A model generated the notes under the pieces. It was not told the DNA's origin and did not search any database. It worked only from the letters and a program-made list of their open reading frames with translations. Both the position numbers and the translations under genes were made by a program. From SAR202 cluster bacterium (GTDB taxonomy: Bacteria; Chloroflexota; Dehalococcoidia; Lucifugimonadales; Australimonadaceae): a DNA stretch of 36,800 nt. Where the stretch lies: NCBI GenBank assembly GCA_016872415.1, contig VGZX01000015.1, positions 1-36,800 on the forward strand. The letters run 5' to 3'. Shown here in pieces: positions 1-8,450 of this stretch (its first letter is position 1; every line of letters starts with the position of its first letter).

Positions 1-324
1 ATGCTCTTGCATGTAGCCGAGCGAATAGACCTGCACGACCAACGCCACGAAGGTGACGAGGCCCAGCATCATCACCGTGGCGGGGTCGACCAGGATGCCG
101 CCGGCGACGCTGAGATCGCCCACCGTGAACCAGTGGACCTGGAAGTGGTGAAGACCCACGCCCTTGGACAGCAGGTCGAACAGCACGACCCAGAAGACGA
201 TGAAGCCGGCGAGGACCGCCAGCACGGAAATGTGCTTGCCCTGCCAGGGCAACCAACCGCGGAATGGCGCGATCACCGCGAAGGCGCCAAATCCGAACGC
301 CGGTATGAGCCAGGCCCATTCCAT
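1..324 (-). CDS. nuoL: NADH-quinone oxidoreductase subunit L (partial)
   Basis: This is the N-terminal 108 codons of NuoL, the large antiporter-like proton-pumping membrane subunit of respiratory complex I. The ATG at 324-322 opens MEWAWLIPAFGFGAF, and the readable part ends LGYMQEH at the window edge, which matches the first transmembrane helices of NuoL and the conserved YSxGYM segment. The rest lies outside the window. It follows nuoK by 8 bp and is the last visible gene of the nuo operon. NuoL is distinguished from NuoM and NuoN by this N-terminus and by the usual K-L order; I am fairly sure. Confidence 0.9.
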   Translation of the reverse strand, partial: MEWAWLIPAFGFGAFAVIAPFRGWLPWQGKHISVLAVLAGFIVFWVVLFDLLSKGVGLHHFQVHWFTVGDLSVAGGILVDPATVMMLGLVTFVALVVQVYSLGYMQEH

Positions 325-332
325 GGCTTGCC

Positions 333-638
333 TCAGCCCCTCATGATGTCGATTTCGTCCACGTTGACGGAGCCGCGTGCGCGGTAGAGCCGCAAGACGA
401 TAGCGAAGGCCAGCGCCACCTCCGCCGCCGCCACCGTGATCACGAACACCGCGATGACCAGCCCGGTGACCTTGTCGAAGTGGTTGTAGGCGGCCCATGC
501 GACCAGGTTCACGTTCACCGCGTTCAGCATGAGTTCGATGGATATGAGCACCAGCACCGCCGAGCGGCGCGCCAGCACGCCGTAGACTCCGAGCGCGAAG
601 AGTGCCGCGCTCAACAACTGGAAATGCACCAGCGTCAT
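333..638 (-). CDS. nuoK: NADH-quinone oxidoreductase subunit K
   Basis: A 101-residue membrane subunit of complex I (MrpC-like), part of the proton-translocating arm. It has three hydrophobic helices; the second carries the family motif SIELMLNAVNVNLVA, whose buried glutamate is essential for pumping in characterised NuoK. A second conserved Glu is in VAAAEVALAFAIVLRLYR. The chosen ATG at 638-636 overlaps the nuoJ stop as ATGA, as expected for translational coupling, and it gives the normal family length. A longer reading upstream would run into nuoJ and is not used. Confidence 0.95.
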   Translation of the reverse strand: MTLVHFQLLSAALFALGVYGVLARRSAVLVLISIELMLNAVNVNLVAWAAYNHFDKVTGLVIAVFVITVAAAEVALAFAIVLRLYRARGSVNVDEIDIMRG

Positions 639-1132
639 GGCTCGTCGCTCCCGCCGCCCCGGGCGATGACGATGGCGCCGATCATCGCCACCAGCAGCAG
701 GATCGACGCGATCTCGAACGGCACGGCCCATCGCTCGAACAGCTCCGCGCCCAGCCGGTTGATGCCGACGCCGACTCGCGCGTCAGTTCCGCGGGCACGG
801 TCGTCCAAGACCACGGACGCGGCCAGCAGTCCGAATAGCGCGATCGACGCGACCGCGGCCACGGGCCACCGCCGGTGCTCCGCCGTCACCTGGAACTCGC
901 CGTGGCGGGTGAGCATGAGCGCGAAGAGGATGACGATGACGATGGCGCCGCCGTAGATGAGCACCTGCACTAGCGCGAGGAACTCGGCGTACAGCAGCAC
1001 GAACGCTGCGGCGACCCCGGCCATCGACGTGAGCAGGAACAGGGCGGCGTGCACGACGTTTCGAGCGGAAACGACACCGGCCCCGGCGAGGAGCGTGACG
1101 AAGCCGATGACGTAGAACAGCACGAGGTCCAA
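635..1132 (-). CDS. nuoJ: NADH-quinone oxidoreductase subunit J
   Basis: NuoJ, a complex I membrane-arm subunit of about five helices; 165 residues. The protein begins MDLVLFYVIGFVTLLAGAG and includes the family pattern NVVHAALFLL and an EFLALVQVLIYGGAIVIVILFA segment. The start is TTG at 1132-1130, directly after the nuoI stop (1136-1134). A GGGAGGA sequence about 12 nt upstream can serve as ribosome site, and no ATG gives a sensible N-terminus. The gene is coupled to nuoK by a 4-bp ATGA overlap. The C-terminal half (from about residue 95) is poorly conserved, as is usual in this family. Confidence 0.92.
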   Translation of the reverse strand: MDLVLFYVIGFVTLLAGAGVVSARNVVHAALFLLTSMAGVAAAFVLLYAEFLALVQVLIYGGAIVIVILFALMLTRHGEFQVTAEHRRWPVAAVASIALFGLLAASVVLDDRARGTDARVGVGINRLGAELFERWAVPFEIASILLLVAMIGAIVIARGGGSDEP

Positions 1133-1133
1133 G

Positions 1134-1703
1134 CTAGGCGTCGTCCTCCCGGGAGGGTGCCTTCCCCGAGCCAGTGTCGAGTTTCGTCGCCGCCGTGGCG
1201 GGCGCCCTCTTCGCGAGCGCGACGCCGGCGACGTTCTTCTCGGGGTTCCTGGGCCGCCAGCCGCTGCGCTCCATCCACCGGCGCCCCTGCGAGAGCAGGA
1301 TGGGCAGGTCCGCGCGGGCGCCGTTGCGTGCATACGAGGCGAGCTCGTGCTCGTGCGTCATTTCGATGGCATCGAAGGCGCACACGTCCACGCAGATGCC
1401 GCACAGGATGCAGCGGTTGTAGTTGATCTCGAAGTGCTCGATGATCTTCCGGCGGTGGCTCGTGCCCGCCGCGAAGTTGGGGTTGTCGTGCATCCGCGCG
1501 CTCATGCATTGCGTGGGGCATTCGCGCACGCACACCATGCAACCCGTGCAGAATGGCTCGTCGGCCGTCGTGTCCCACAAGAGCGCGGGGAAGCCCATGT
1601 AGCGGGGTTGCACCGGCAGATGCTCCTCCGGGTAGTTGGCCGTCACCGGCCGCTTGAACACCCAGCGGATGGTCGTCAGGAAGCCCTTGAGTCCAGCGAT
1701 CAT
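1134..1703 (-). CDS. nuoI: NADH-quinone oxidoreductase subunit I (2x 4Fe-4S ferredoxin)
   Basis: NuoI (TYKY homologue) carries clusters N6a and N6b, which pass electrons to NuoB at the quinone site; 189 residues. Two complete motifs are visible: C52-x2-C55-x2-C58-x3-C62-P and C98-x2-C101-x2-C104-x3-C108. An N-terminal amphipathic stretch (MIAGLKGFLTTIRWVFKRPV) is normal for membrane docking. The alanine/lysine-rich C-terminal tail after about residue 150 is not conserved. The ATG at 1703-1701 overlaps the nuoH stop (ATGA), and the nuoJ TTG lies 1 nt past its stop. Confidence 0.96.
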   Translation of the reverse strand: MIAGLKGFLTTIRWVFKRPVTANYPEEHLPVQPRYMGFPALLWDTTADEPFCTGCMVCVRECPTQCMSARMHDNPNFAAGTSHRRKIIEHFEINYNRCILCGICVDVCAFDAIEMTHEHELASYARNGARADLPILLSQGRRWMERSGWRPRNPEKNVAGVALAKRAPATAATKLDTGSGKAPSREDDA

Positions 1704-2866
1704 GATGAAGCCTCGACTTTGGCGGCGGCCGGGGCCTCGCGATGCAGCCTCGGTTTCGCCTGAACGACAACGGCGTCACGCCGGTACTTCTCCGCCAGCG
1801 CCCGCGCGGGCGCGCCCTGTAGCCGCGTTTGGAGCCATGCGGCGAGCGCGAGCGTCGCGAGCGACATCAGCGTCAGCGTCCACGACGGCCAGCCGTAGAA
1901 GCGCTGCACGACGACGGTGACGAGCGTGACGAATGACAGCGGTATCAGTATCTTCCACCCCAGGCTCATCATTTGGTCGATGCGGAGTCGCGGGTAGGTG
2001 CCGCGCACCCAGAAGATGAGCACGGTGACGAAATAGGACTTCGTGAGGAACAGCGCCACCGCCGCCGGCGCCGGCAACGTGCCGAACGGCCAGCTCCAGC
2101 CGCCCAGGAACAACAGCGCCGTGAGCGCGCCGACAAGGAACGTGTTGCCGTATTCGGCGAGGTAGAACACGGCCCAGTGCGCGCCGCTGTATTCCACCAG
2201 CGGGCCGCCCACCACCTCGGATTCGGCGAGATAGATGTCGAACGGCGTGCGCCCGATCTCGGCGAGCCCGGCGATGAAGAAGAGCACCGCGGCCAGCGGC
2301 ACGAGTGCAATGTAGGGCACCGTCCGCTGCGCCTCGACGATGTCGACGAAGCTCATGGAGCCCGCGAGCGCCACCATCGTGATCGCGATGACGATTAGCG
2401 GTATCTCATAGCTAACCAGCTGGGCCGCCGCGCGGAAGCCGCCCAGCACGGAATACTTGCTCGCAGCGCTCCAGCCCGCCAGCAGCACGCCGACGATGCT
2501 GAGCGTCGAGAAGGCGACGAAGAAGAAGACGCTGGTGTCCAGGTTCCGCAGCGCCAAGTCGCGCGTGAACGGAATGGTGAGCCAAACGACGAACGAGGGC
2601 ACGAACACGAGCAGCGGCGCGACATAGAACAGGACCTTGGCCGACGGCCCCGGCGACACGTCCTCTTTCCACAGGAGCTTGATGCCGTCGGCGACCGGCT
2701 GCAGCAGGCCGAACGGGCCGACGCGGTTGGGTCCGGGGCGTCCTTGTAGGCGGCCGAGGAACTTCCGTTCGAGCCAGACGAGCGACACGCCGAGTATGGA
2801 CACCGCCGTGACCAGCGCGACCGCGCCGACGGCCGCCCAGACGATGTCCAGGAGCGTCACGCTCAC
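1700..2866 (-). CDS. nuoH: NADH-quinone oxidoreductase subunit H
   Basis: NuoH (ND1 homologue), the membrane subunit that with NuoB and NuoD forms the quinone chamber; 388 residues, slightly long because of a charged C-terminal tail. Diagnostic stretches are LERKFLGRLQGRPGPNRVGP (residues 32-51), AAQLVSYEIPL (147-157) and VEYSGAHWAVFYLAEYGN. GTG at 2866-2864 is the start, since it overlaps the nuoD stop as GTGA. Odd: in the conserved loop PFDxxExESE the sequence reads PFDIYLAESE (208-217), so Leu213 occupies the position of the first glutamate. The other two, Glu215 and Glu217, are kept. nuoD to nuoH is direct, without nuoE, F or G between. Confidence 0.95.
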   Translation of the reverse strand: MSVTLLDIVWAAVGAVALVTAVSILGVSLVWLERKFLGRLQGRPGPNRVGPFGLLQPVADGIKLLWKEDVSPGPSAKVLFYVAPLLVFVPSFVVWLTIPFTRDLALRNLDTSVFFFVAFSTLSIVGVLLAGWSAASKYSVLGGFRAAAQLVSYEIPLIVIAITMVALAGSMSFVDIVEAQRTVPYIALVPLAAVLFFIAGLAEIGRTPFDIYLAESEVVGGPLVEYSGAHWAVFYLAEYGNTFLVGALTALLFLGGWSWPFGTLPAPAAVALFLTKSYFVTVLIFWVRGTYPRLRIDQMMSLGWKILIPLSFVTLVTVVVQRFYGWPSWTLTLMSLATLALAAWLQTRLQGAPARALAEKYRRDAVVVQAKPRLHREAPAAAKVEASS

Positions 2867-3972
2867 CGGTCCACCTCGCCGAGCACGATGTCGATCGACC
2901 CGAGGATGGCGATGGAGTCGGCGACGTAGGAGTTGAGCAGCATGGGGCGGAGCGCGACGAGGTTGCAGAAGGATGGCGGGCGCACCTTCAGGCGATAGGG
3001 CTTGTCGGAGCCGTCGCTCACCAGGAACACGCCGATGTCGCCGCGTGGGTTCTCGGCGTGCACGTAGACCTCGCCCTTCGGCGGGCGCGCGATGCGGCGC
3101 GTTTGCGTCATCGTTGGGCCGTCGGGCAGCAGGTCGAGGCATTGCTCGATCATCGAGATCGATTCGTGGCACTCCAGCACGCGCATGTAGTAGCGGTCCC
3201 AGCAGTCACCACGTTCGCCCACCGGCACCTTGAAGGTGAGGTAGGGATAGACCTCGTACGGGTTGTCCTTTCGCACGTCGTAGGGCACGCCGCTGGCGCG
3301 CAGGTTCGGCCCCGTAAGGCCGCACGAAACGGCGGTCTTCGCGTCGATGACACCGACGCCCTTCGTGCGGAGCAGAAACACCTCGTTGAACGAGAGCAGC
3401 CGGTCGGTTTCGTCGACGCCGCGCTTCACGAACTCCAGCGCCGCGCGGACTCGCGCCGTGAAGTCGCTGGGCACGTCTTCCTTGATGCCGCCGATGCGGA
3501 TGTAGTTGTGCATGAGCCGGGCGCCGGTCACGCTTTCGAAGATGTTTTGGATGCGCTCGCGCTCGCGGAACGTATACATCACGGGCGTCATCGCGCCCAC
3601 GTCCAGCCCATAGGTGCCGAGGAAGAGCAGGTGGCTCGCGACGCGGTTCAACTCGCACAACAGCACGCGGATGAACTGTGCGCGCTCCGGCACCTCCAGC
3701 CCCATGAGGCGCTCGACGGCCCGCACGAACACCAGTTCGTTGTTGAGGTTCGCGATGTAGTCCATGCGGTCGAATAGCGTCACGATCTGCCCGTAGGACT
3801 CGTTCTCGCACAGCTTCTCGGAGCCGCGGTGCAGATAGCCGATGTGCGGCTCCATGTCCACGATGCGCTCGCCGTCGAGCGTCAGCAGCATGCGGAAGAC
3901 GCCGTGCGTCGCCGGGTGCTGCGGCCCCAGGTTCAGCATCATGTCCACTTGTCGTTGGTCGGTGGTCGTCAT
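2863..3972 (-). CDS. nuoD: NADH-quinone oxidoreductase subunit D
   Basis: NuoD, the 49-kDa-type subunit that lines the ubiquinone/menaquinone pocket of complex I; evolutionarily related to NiFe hydrogenase large subunits. 369 residues, standard for stand-alone NuoD. Landmarks: NLGPQHPATHGVFR near the N-terminus, HIGYLHRGSEKL, DRMDYIANLNNE, and the C-terminal DIVLGEVDR. The hydrogenase nickel cysteines are absent, as expected. It starts at ATG 3972-3970, 3 bp after nuoC, and overlaps nuoH by 4 bp. It is not fused to NuoC, unlike in E. coli. Confidence 0.97.
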   Translation of the reverse strand: MTTTDQRQVDMMLNLGPQHPATHGVFRMLLTLDGERIVDMEPHIGYLHRGSEKLCENESYGQIVTLFDRMDYIANLNNELVFVRAVERLMGLEVPERAQFIRVLLCELNRVASHLLFLGTYGLDVGAMTPVMYTFRERERIQNIFESVTGARLMHNYIRIGGIKEDVPSDFTARVRAALEFVKRGVDETDRLLSFNEVFLLRTKGVGVIDAKTAVSCGLTGPNLRASGVPYDVRKDNPYEVYPYLTFKVPVGERGDCWDRYYMRVLECHESISMIEQCLDLLPDGPTMTQTRRIARPPKGEVYVHAENPRGDIGVFLVSDGSDKPYRLKVRPPSFCNLVALRPMLLNSYVADSIAILGSIDIVLGEVDR

Positions 3973-3975
3973 CGC

Positions 3976-4518
3976 CTAGAACTCATCGTGGTCGTGAAAC
4001 GGAAAACTCTTCAGCCCCGGATGCCCTTCGAAGCCCTCGTACAGCAGCAACGGCGACAGGTCCGGGTTGCCGGTAAAGGTGACGCCGAACAGGTCGTGCA
4101 CCTCGCGCTCGTACCAATGCGCCGCCTCCCACAAGTGGGTCGCGGTTGGCACTTGCGCGTCGTTGGCGGGCACGCGCGCCTTCAGCATGGCCTTGCGGAG
4201 CGTTTGGGTGCTCAACAGGATGTAGACCACCTCCAGGTGCTCGACGTAGTCGACGGCGAGCAGCAGGTGCAGCATGTCCATCCGTAGCGATTGGTCGTCG
4301 CGGCACCGCTCGGCGACGTGGGGCAGGCGCTCGCGCTCCACGCGCACCCAGGGGACCTCATCGCGCCCGCCGGATTCCAGGGCATTCGTCCCGACGACGC
4401 GGGCCAGCAGCCGTGCCGTTTCTTGCCCCTGGACGTCGAACACCTCTTGCGCCACTTCCACTGGTGGGCCGTGGCGCGCCGGACGCTCCGGGGGAGTGGG
4501 CTTCGGCGGTTGGGTCAC
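3976..4518 (-). CDS. nuoC: NADH-quinone oxidoreductase subunit C
   Basis: NuoC (30-kDa subunit), a peripheral-arm scaffold binding NuoD and NuoI; 180 residues. The family signature appears as [20 protein letters not shown], followed by the terminal [16 protein letters not shown]. The first ~20 residues are proline-rich and unconserved. The start is GTG at 4518-4516, overlapping the nuoB stop as GTGA. In this lineage NuoC and NuoD are separate proteins with a 3-bp gap. Confidence 0.94.
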   Translation of the reverse strand: MTQPPKPTPPERPARHGPPVEVAQEVFDVQGQETARLLARVVGTNALESGGRDEVPWVRVERERLPHVAERCRDDQSLRMDMLHLLLAVDYVEHLEVVYILLSTQTLRKAMLKARVPANDAQVPTATHLWEAAHWYEREVHDLFGVTFTGNPDLSPLLLYEGFEGHPGLKSFPFHDHDEF

Positions 4519-5159
4519 GACCGCGTCTCCGTCAACGCGTCAGGGGCCACGTCGGCGTTCCGCGCATCGTGCCGTATCTTTTCTTGCAACTTCAGAATGC
4601 CATCTTGCAGCGCCTCGGGGCGAGGCGGACAGCCCGGCACGTAAACGTCCACCGGAATGAGGTGGTCGACTCCCATCACCACGCTGTACGACCGCCAGTA
4701 GGGGCCGCCGTTCGTGGCGCAAGAGCCCATCGCGATGACCCATTTGGGGTCGGGCATCTGTTCGTATAGCAGCCTGATGGGCTCGGCCATCTTCTTCACG
4801 ACGGTGCCGGCGACGATCATGACGTCGGACTGCCGTGGCGACGGCCACGTGACCACGCCGTAGCGGTCGAAGTCGTGGTTCGTCATGTGGGTGGAGATCA
4901 TCTCGATGGCGCAGCAAGCCAGCCCGAACGTGAGCGTCCAGAGCGAGTTGCTGCGGGCGAGCGCCGCCAGCTCGTCGAGGCGGGCGGTGATGACGCCGGG
5001 CGCGGCGCTCTTGATGAGCGACGGCGCCGGCCGGTTGCCCTTGCCGAGCGAGACGGCCCCTTGCTCCTTGGTGTCGAAGAACCGGCCTTGCTTGGGCCGC
5101 TGCCAGTGCTCGGGAACGAACAGCGGCGATGGTTGCGTGGGCTTCTCGTTCATCGCCAT
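4515..5159 (-). CDS. nuoB: NADH-quinone oxidoreductase subunit B
   Basis: NuoB (PSST) holds cluster N2, the last iron-sulfur centre before quinone. The four ligands are visible: the tandem Cys82-Cys83 in [10 protein letters not shown], Cys147 in MGSCATNGG and Cys177 in [10 protein letters not shown]. The protein is 214 residues with an N-terminal extension of about 55 residues before the conserved core, somewhat longer than usual. I choose ATG 5159-5157 because a GGGGG site lies 7 nt upstream. The alternative ATG at 5153 overlaps the nuoA stop as ATGA but has 13-nt spacing. The choice changes only two residues. Confidence 0.95.
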   Translation of the reverse strand: MAMNEKPTQPSPLFVPEHWQRPKQGRFFDTKEQGAVSLGKGNRPAPSLIKSAAPGVITARLDELAALARSNSLWTLTFGLACCAIEMISTHMTNHDFDRYGVVTWPSPRQSDVMIVAGTVVKKMAEPIRLLYEQMPDPKWVIAMGSCATNGGPYWRSYSVVMGVDHLIPVDVYVPGCPPRPEALQDGILKLQEKIRHDARNADVAPDALTETRS

Positions 5160-5521
5160 TCCAGCACCCCCTTTCTCCAAGCATAAAGCACGCCGAAGAA
5201 GAGGATGCCGATGAAGAGGAGCATTGCGTAAAAGACGTAGGAGGCCGTTTGCAGGAACACCAACGCCCACGGGAAGAGGAATACGGCTTCCACATCGAAG
5301 ATGAGAAATAGGATCGCGAATAGGTAGTAGCGGGCGTTGAATTGCGACCAGCCGAGCGGTCCGGGCCGTATGCCGGACTCATAAGGGGTGGCCTTGTCGA
5401 CCGAGGGCCGGCGGGGCGCGAGCACGGCGTTTGCGAGAAAGGCCGCGCCCATTGCCGCAAACCCCACGACAATGGTGACCGCGACCGTGACCCAGTCAAG
5501 CGCAAACCCGTCGCCGGGCAT
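5150..5521 (-). CDS. nuoA: NADH-quinone oxidoreductase subunit A
   Basis: NuoA (ND3 homologue), a three-helix membrane subunit of complex I; 123 residues. Conserved features are [20 protein letters not shown] (the ND3 loop, with Ser instead of the Cys found in mitochondria) and the second-helix motif [18 protein letters not shown]. First gene of the operon: ATG 5521-5519 has an AAAGGGGA site 6 nt upstream, and a promoter candidate lies at 5586-5614. It overlaps nuoB by 10 bp. Confidence 0.96.
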   Translation of the reverse strand: MPGDGFALDWVTVAVTIVVGFAAMGAAFLANAVLAPRRPSVDKATPYESGIRPGPLGWSQFNARYYLFAILFLIFDVEAVFLFPWALVFLQTASYVFYAMLLFIGILFFGVLYAWRKGVLEWR

Positions 5522-5585
5522 ACTTGTCCCCTTTCACATCCGGCAGGCGCGAAACGCGCCGCCCTCATAATGAACGGCGGGACAG

Positions 5586-5614
5586 ACTGTAACATCGGCC
5601 TAGGGGGCAGTCAA
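5586..5614 (-). promoter_or_regulatory. Candidate sigma70-type promoter of the nuo operon
   Basis: On the minus strand TTGACT (5614-5609) and TACAGT (5591-5586) are separated by exactly 17 bp. The hexamers match consensus at 5/6 and 4/6. Transcription would begin near 5579, giving a leader of about 58 nt before nuoA. It lies in the only gap between the trp and nuo operons, so nuo need not depend on trp read-through. No clear terminator separates trpB from this promoter. Confidence 0.6.
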
Positions 5615-5669
5615 CGCGAACGGGGACGTGCCCGTGTCGACGCCATGCGGGTGCGGGGTGGGTGTTTGG

Positions 5670-6887
5670 CTAATGTCCGCCCGGCGCGGCCTTGTCGCGC
5701 GCCATGATGGTCGCCATGTCCTTGTCGCCGCGCCCGCTGAGGCTGATGACGACGATGCGGTCGCTCGGCAGCTGCGGTGCGAGGCGGTTCACCACGTAGG
5801 CGATGGCGTGCGACGATTCGAGTGCGGGAATGATGCCCTCCAGCTCGCACGTCAACTTGAAGGCCGCCACCGCCTCGTCGTCTGTCACGCTCACATAGGT
5901 GGCGCGCTCGGTGTCCTTCAGCCATGCGTGCTCCGGGCCGACGCCGGGGTAGTCGAGGCCCGCCGAGATGCTGTGGGTGTCCTTGATCTGGCCGAACTCG
6001 TCTTGAACCACGTAGGACATGGAGCCGTGGAGCACGCCGACGTCGCCGCCGCCGATGCTGGCTGCGTGCTTGCCGGTCGCCACGCCCTCGCCGCCAGCCT
6101 CGACGCCGATGAGGTGGACGCCGGCGTCGCCGATGAACGGATAGAAGAGGCCGATGGAGTTGGAGCCACCGCCGACACAGGCGACGGCATAGTCGGGCAG
6201 GCGCCCGGCCTGCTCCAGCGTCTGCTGGCGTGCCTCGCGCCCGATGACCGATTGGAAGTCGCGCACCATCATAGGGTAGGGGTGCGGGCCGACGCAGGAG
6301 CCGATGAGGTAGTGCGTGTCGTGGACGTTCGTCACCCAATCGCGGATCGCCTCGCTCACGGCCTCCTTCAGCGTGCGGCTACCCGCCTCCACGGCGCGCA
6401 CCTCCGTGCCGAGCAGGCGCATGCGGTAGACGTTCTGCTCTTGCCGGCGCATGTCCTCGGAACCCATGTAGACGATGCATTGCATGCCGAGCATGGCGCA
6501 CACCGTCGCACTGGCGACGCCGTGCATGCCCGCGCCCGTTTCCGCGACGATGCGGCGCTTGCCCATGCGGCGGGCGAGCAGCGCCTGGCCGATGGCGTTG
6601 TTGATCTTGTGTGCGCCGGTGTGGTTCAGGTCCTCGCGCTTGAAGTAGATCCGCGCGCCGCCGGCGTGTTCCGTGAGGCGCTTGGCGAGATAGAGCGGCG
6701 ACGGCCTCCCGACGAAGTCGGTCAGCAGCTGGTGAAACTCGGCGTGGAATGTGGGATCGGCCTTCGCGGCGTCGTAGGCGCGCACCAGCGCCTCTAACGC
6801 GGGCATCACCGTTTCGGGCACGTATTGGCCGCCGTATTTGCCGTAACGCCCGCGAGCGTCCGGCAGGGTGGTGTTCGTGGTGTTCAC
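5670..6887 (-). CDS. trpB: Tryptophan synthase beta chain
   Basis: TrpB condenses indole with L-serine to make L-tryptophan, using pyridoxal phosphate. 405 residues, normal for the TrpB1 type. Landmarks: [14 protein letters not shown] at the N-terminus, the PLP lysine Lys94 in [10 protein letters not shown], the phosphate loop [10 protein letters not shown], and SGRGDKD near the C-terminus. GTG at 6887-6885 overlaps the trpF stop (GTGA). Last gene of the trp operon: the partner gene trpA, usually next, is missing and complex I genes follow instead. It keeps the TrpB1 form, which normally pairs with TrpA. Confidence 0.97.
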   Translation of the reverse strand: MNTTNTTLPDARGRYGKYGGQYVPETVMPALEALVRAYDAAKADPTFHAEFHQLLTDFVGRPSPLYLAKRLTEHAGGARIYFKREDLNHTGAHKINNAIGQALLARRMGKRRIVAETGAGMHGVASATVCAMLGMQCIVYMGSEDMRRQEQNVYRMRLLGTEVRAVEAGSRTLKEAVSEAIRDWVTNVHDTHYLIGSCVGPHPYPMMVRDFQSVIGREARQQTLEQAGRLPDYAVACVGGGSNSIGLFYPFIGDAGVHLIGVEAGGEGVATGKHAASIGGGDVGVLHGSMSYVVQDEFGQIKDTHSISAGLDYPGVGPEHAWLKDTERATYVSVTDDEAVAAFKLTCELEGIIPALESSHAIAYVVNRLAPQLPSDRIVVISLSGRGDKDMATIMARDKAAPGGH

Positions 6888-7597
6888 GATGCCCTCCCCG
6901 CTAGCAGGCGGCGTAGGCCCTTCGGAGCAAGCGCACGGTCCGCCTCGCGCGCGGCGGCGATGAAGGCCCGTATCTTCGCCGGGTCCTTCACCCCATTCGT
7001 CTCGATGCCGCTGGAAGTGTCAACCCCCCACGGCCGCACCGTGCGTATCGCGTCGCCCACGTTGTCGGGCGTGAGGCCGCCGGCGAGACTGAACGAATAG
7101 GACGCACCGAGGCCCGCGGCGACTTTCCAGTCGAACGACTTGCCGGTGCCGCCAAACGCGCCCGCGACCTTGGTGTCGAGAATCGGCCGGTGGTCCGCCA
7201 TGGTGTGCCGCTGGAGCAACAGCATGAGCTTCGGCAACAGCGCGGAGGCCGGCACGTCGCCGTCGACGCCGATCACCTTGTAGATGATGGGCGCCTTGAC
7301 CTGGGCCGCGTAGCCCATGCCTTCCGACCCGCAGAGCTGCACGGCATCGAGGTCGAGCGTCGCGACGGCTTCGTTCACGAACTCGACCGGCTGGTCACCG
7401 ACCATGCCGACGATCTGCGGCAGCGGCTGGCCGCCGAGCGCGGCGCGCAGGTCCGCGAGCATCCGTTGTAGCTGGGGGACGCTGACCGAGCGCTTGAGGC
7501 CGGGGATGAGCACCAGGCCGATGGCATCGGCCCCGGCCTTCGCGGCGGTGATCATGCTCTCGCTATCGGTAAACCCGCACACCTTCACGCGTGTCAT
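6884..7597 (-). CDS. trpF: Phosphoribosylanthranilate isomerase
   Basis: TrpF isomerises N-(5-phosphoribosyl)anthranilate to CdRP, the third step of tryptophan synthesis. The predicted general base Cys7 is in VKVCGFTD and the general acid Asp141 in [18 protein letters not shown]; the phosphate loop is [11 protein letters not shown]. At 237 residues it is 25-30 longer than typical TrpF, through a C-terminal arginine-rich extension. The usual SPRY-type motif after strand 2 is replaced by PGLKRSVSV. Both suggest a divergent branch, but the catalytic pair is intact and the operon position supports the call. It overlaps trpB by 4 bp. Confidence 0.9.
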   Translation of the reverse strand: MTRVKVCGFTDSESMITAAKAGADAIGLVLIPGLKRSVSVPQLQRMLADLRAALGGQPLPQIVGMVGDQPVEFVNEAVATLDLDAVQLCGSEGMGYAAQVKAPIIYKVIGVDGDVPASALLPKLMLLLQRHTMADHRPILDTKVAGAFGGTGKSFDWKVAAGLGASYSFSLAGGLTPDNVGDAIRTVRPWGVDTSSGIETNGVKDPAKIRAFIAAAREADRALAPKGLRRLLAGRAS

Positions 7598-7627
7598 GTT
7601 GCTTGTCCTTATGCTGCGTAAGAGCGC

Positions 7628-8428
7628 CTAGACGCTCGCCATTTCGCGGACCTTCGCCGCCGTGTCGCCCGATGTTACCAGCGCCTCGCCGACGAGAATG
7701 GCGTTCACGCCGGCCTCCTTGAGCGGGACGATGTCGGCCGCCTTGTTCATGCCGCTCTCGGCCACGACGATCTTGCCCGTTGGGATGAGGGGGCGCAACC
7801 GCAGCGCCAGCCCCATGTCCATCGTGAAAGCCTTGAGGTCGCGATGGTTGATACCGATGACCTCGGCGCCGGCGCCGAGAGCCAGCTCCAGCTCGGCCTC
7901 GTTGTGCACCTCGACCAGCGGCTGCAGGCCGACACTCCGCGCGGCATCCATCATCTCGCGCAGTTGGGCCTCCGTTAGCATCGCCACGATGAGGAGGGCC
8001 GCGTCGGCGCCGTGTGCCCGCGCCTCCACCATCTGGTAGGCGTCGTAGAGGAAGTCCTTGCGGAGCACCGGCAGGCCCTTCGGCCCGACCGCCGCCTTTA
8101 CCGCCTCCAAGTCCTTCAGGCTGCCGAGGAAGAAGTCGGCCTCCGTCAACACGGAGATGGCGGCGGCGCCGTTTCCGGCGTAAAAGGTCGCCAGGCCCAC
8201 GGGGTCGTAGTTGGGCGCCATGATGCCGCGTGACGGCGACGCCTTCTTGACCTCGGCGATGAGCCGCACCTGCTGGCCGACCAGCGCCCTCGCGAAGTCG
8301 ATGGGCGGCGGCAGCATCCGGATGCGCGCCTCGAGCGCCGCCAGCGGCGTTTCCCGCTTATGGCGTTCCACCTCAAGGCGCTTCTTGTCGAGTATCTTGT
8401 CGAGGATGGTCCCGGTCCGCTGCGTCAT
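7628..8428 (-). CDS. trpC: Indole-3-glycerol phosphate synthase
   Basis: TrpC closes the indole ring of CdRP to make indole-3-glycerol phosphate. A single-domain enzyme of 266 residues, not fused to TrpF. The (beta/alpha)8 signatures are visible: LIAEVKKASPSRG with the catalytic Lys, VLRKDFLYDAYQ, VIGINHRDLKAF and VAESGM. The N-terminal segment ILDKILDKKRLEVERHK is the usual helical cap. It lies 22 bp after trpD and 30 bp before trpF. The product is the substrate of the absent TrpA. Confidence 0.97.
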   Translation of the reverse strand: MTQRTGTILDKILDKKRLEVERHKRETPLAALEARIRMLPPPIDFARALVGQQVRLIAEVKKASPSRGIMAPNYDPVGLATFYAGNGAAAISVLTEADFFLGSLKDLEAVKAAVGPKGLPVLRKDFLYDAYQMVEARAHGADAALLIVAMLTEAQLREMMDAARSVGLQPLVEVHNEAELELALGAGAEVIGINHRDLKAFTMDMGLALRLRPLIPTGKIVVAESGMNKAADIVPLKEAGVNAILVGEALVTSGDTAAKVREMASV

Positions 8429-8450
8429 GGGGTCGCCTCCAAGTTGATGC

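Noticed and set aside
5628..6797. A 389-codon plus-strand frame opposite trpB
   Set aside because: Shadow of trpB, with His/Asp/Arg-rich composition typical of such antisense frames.
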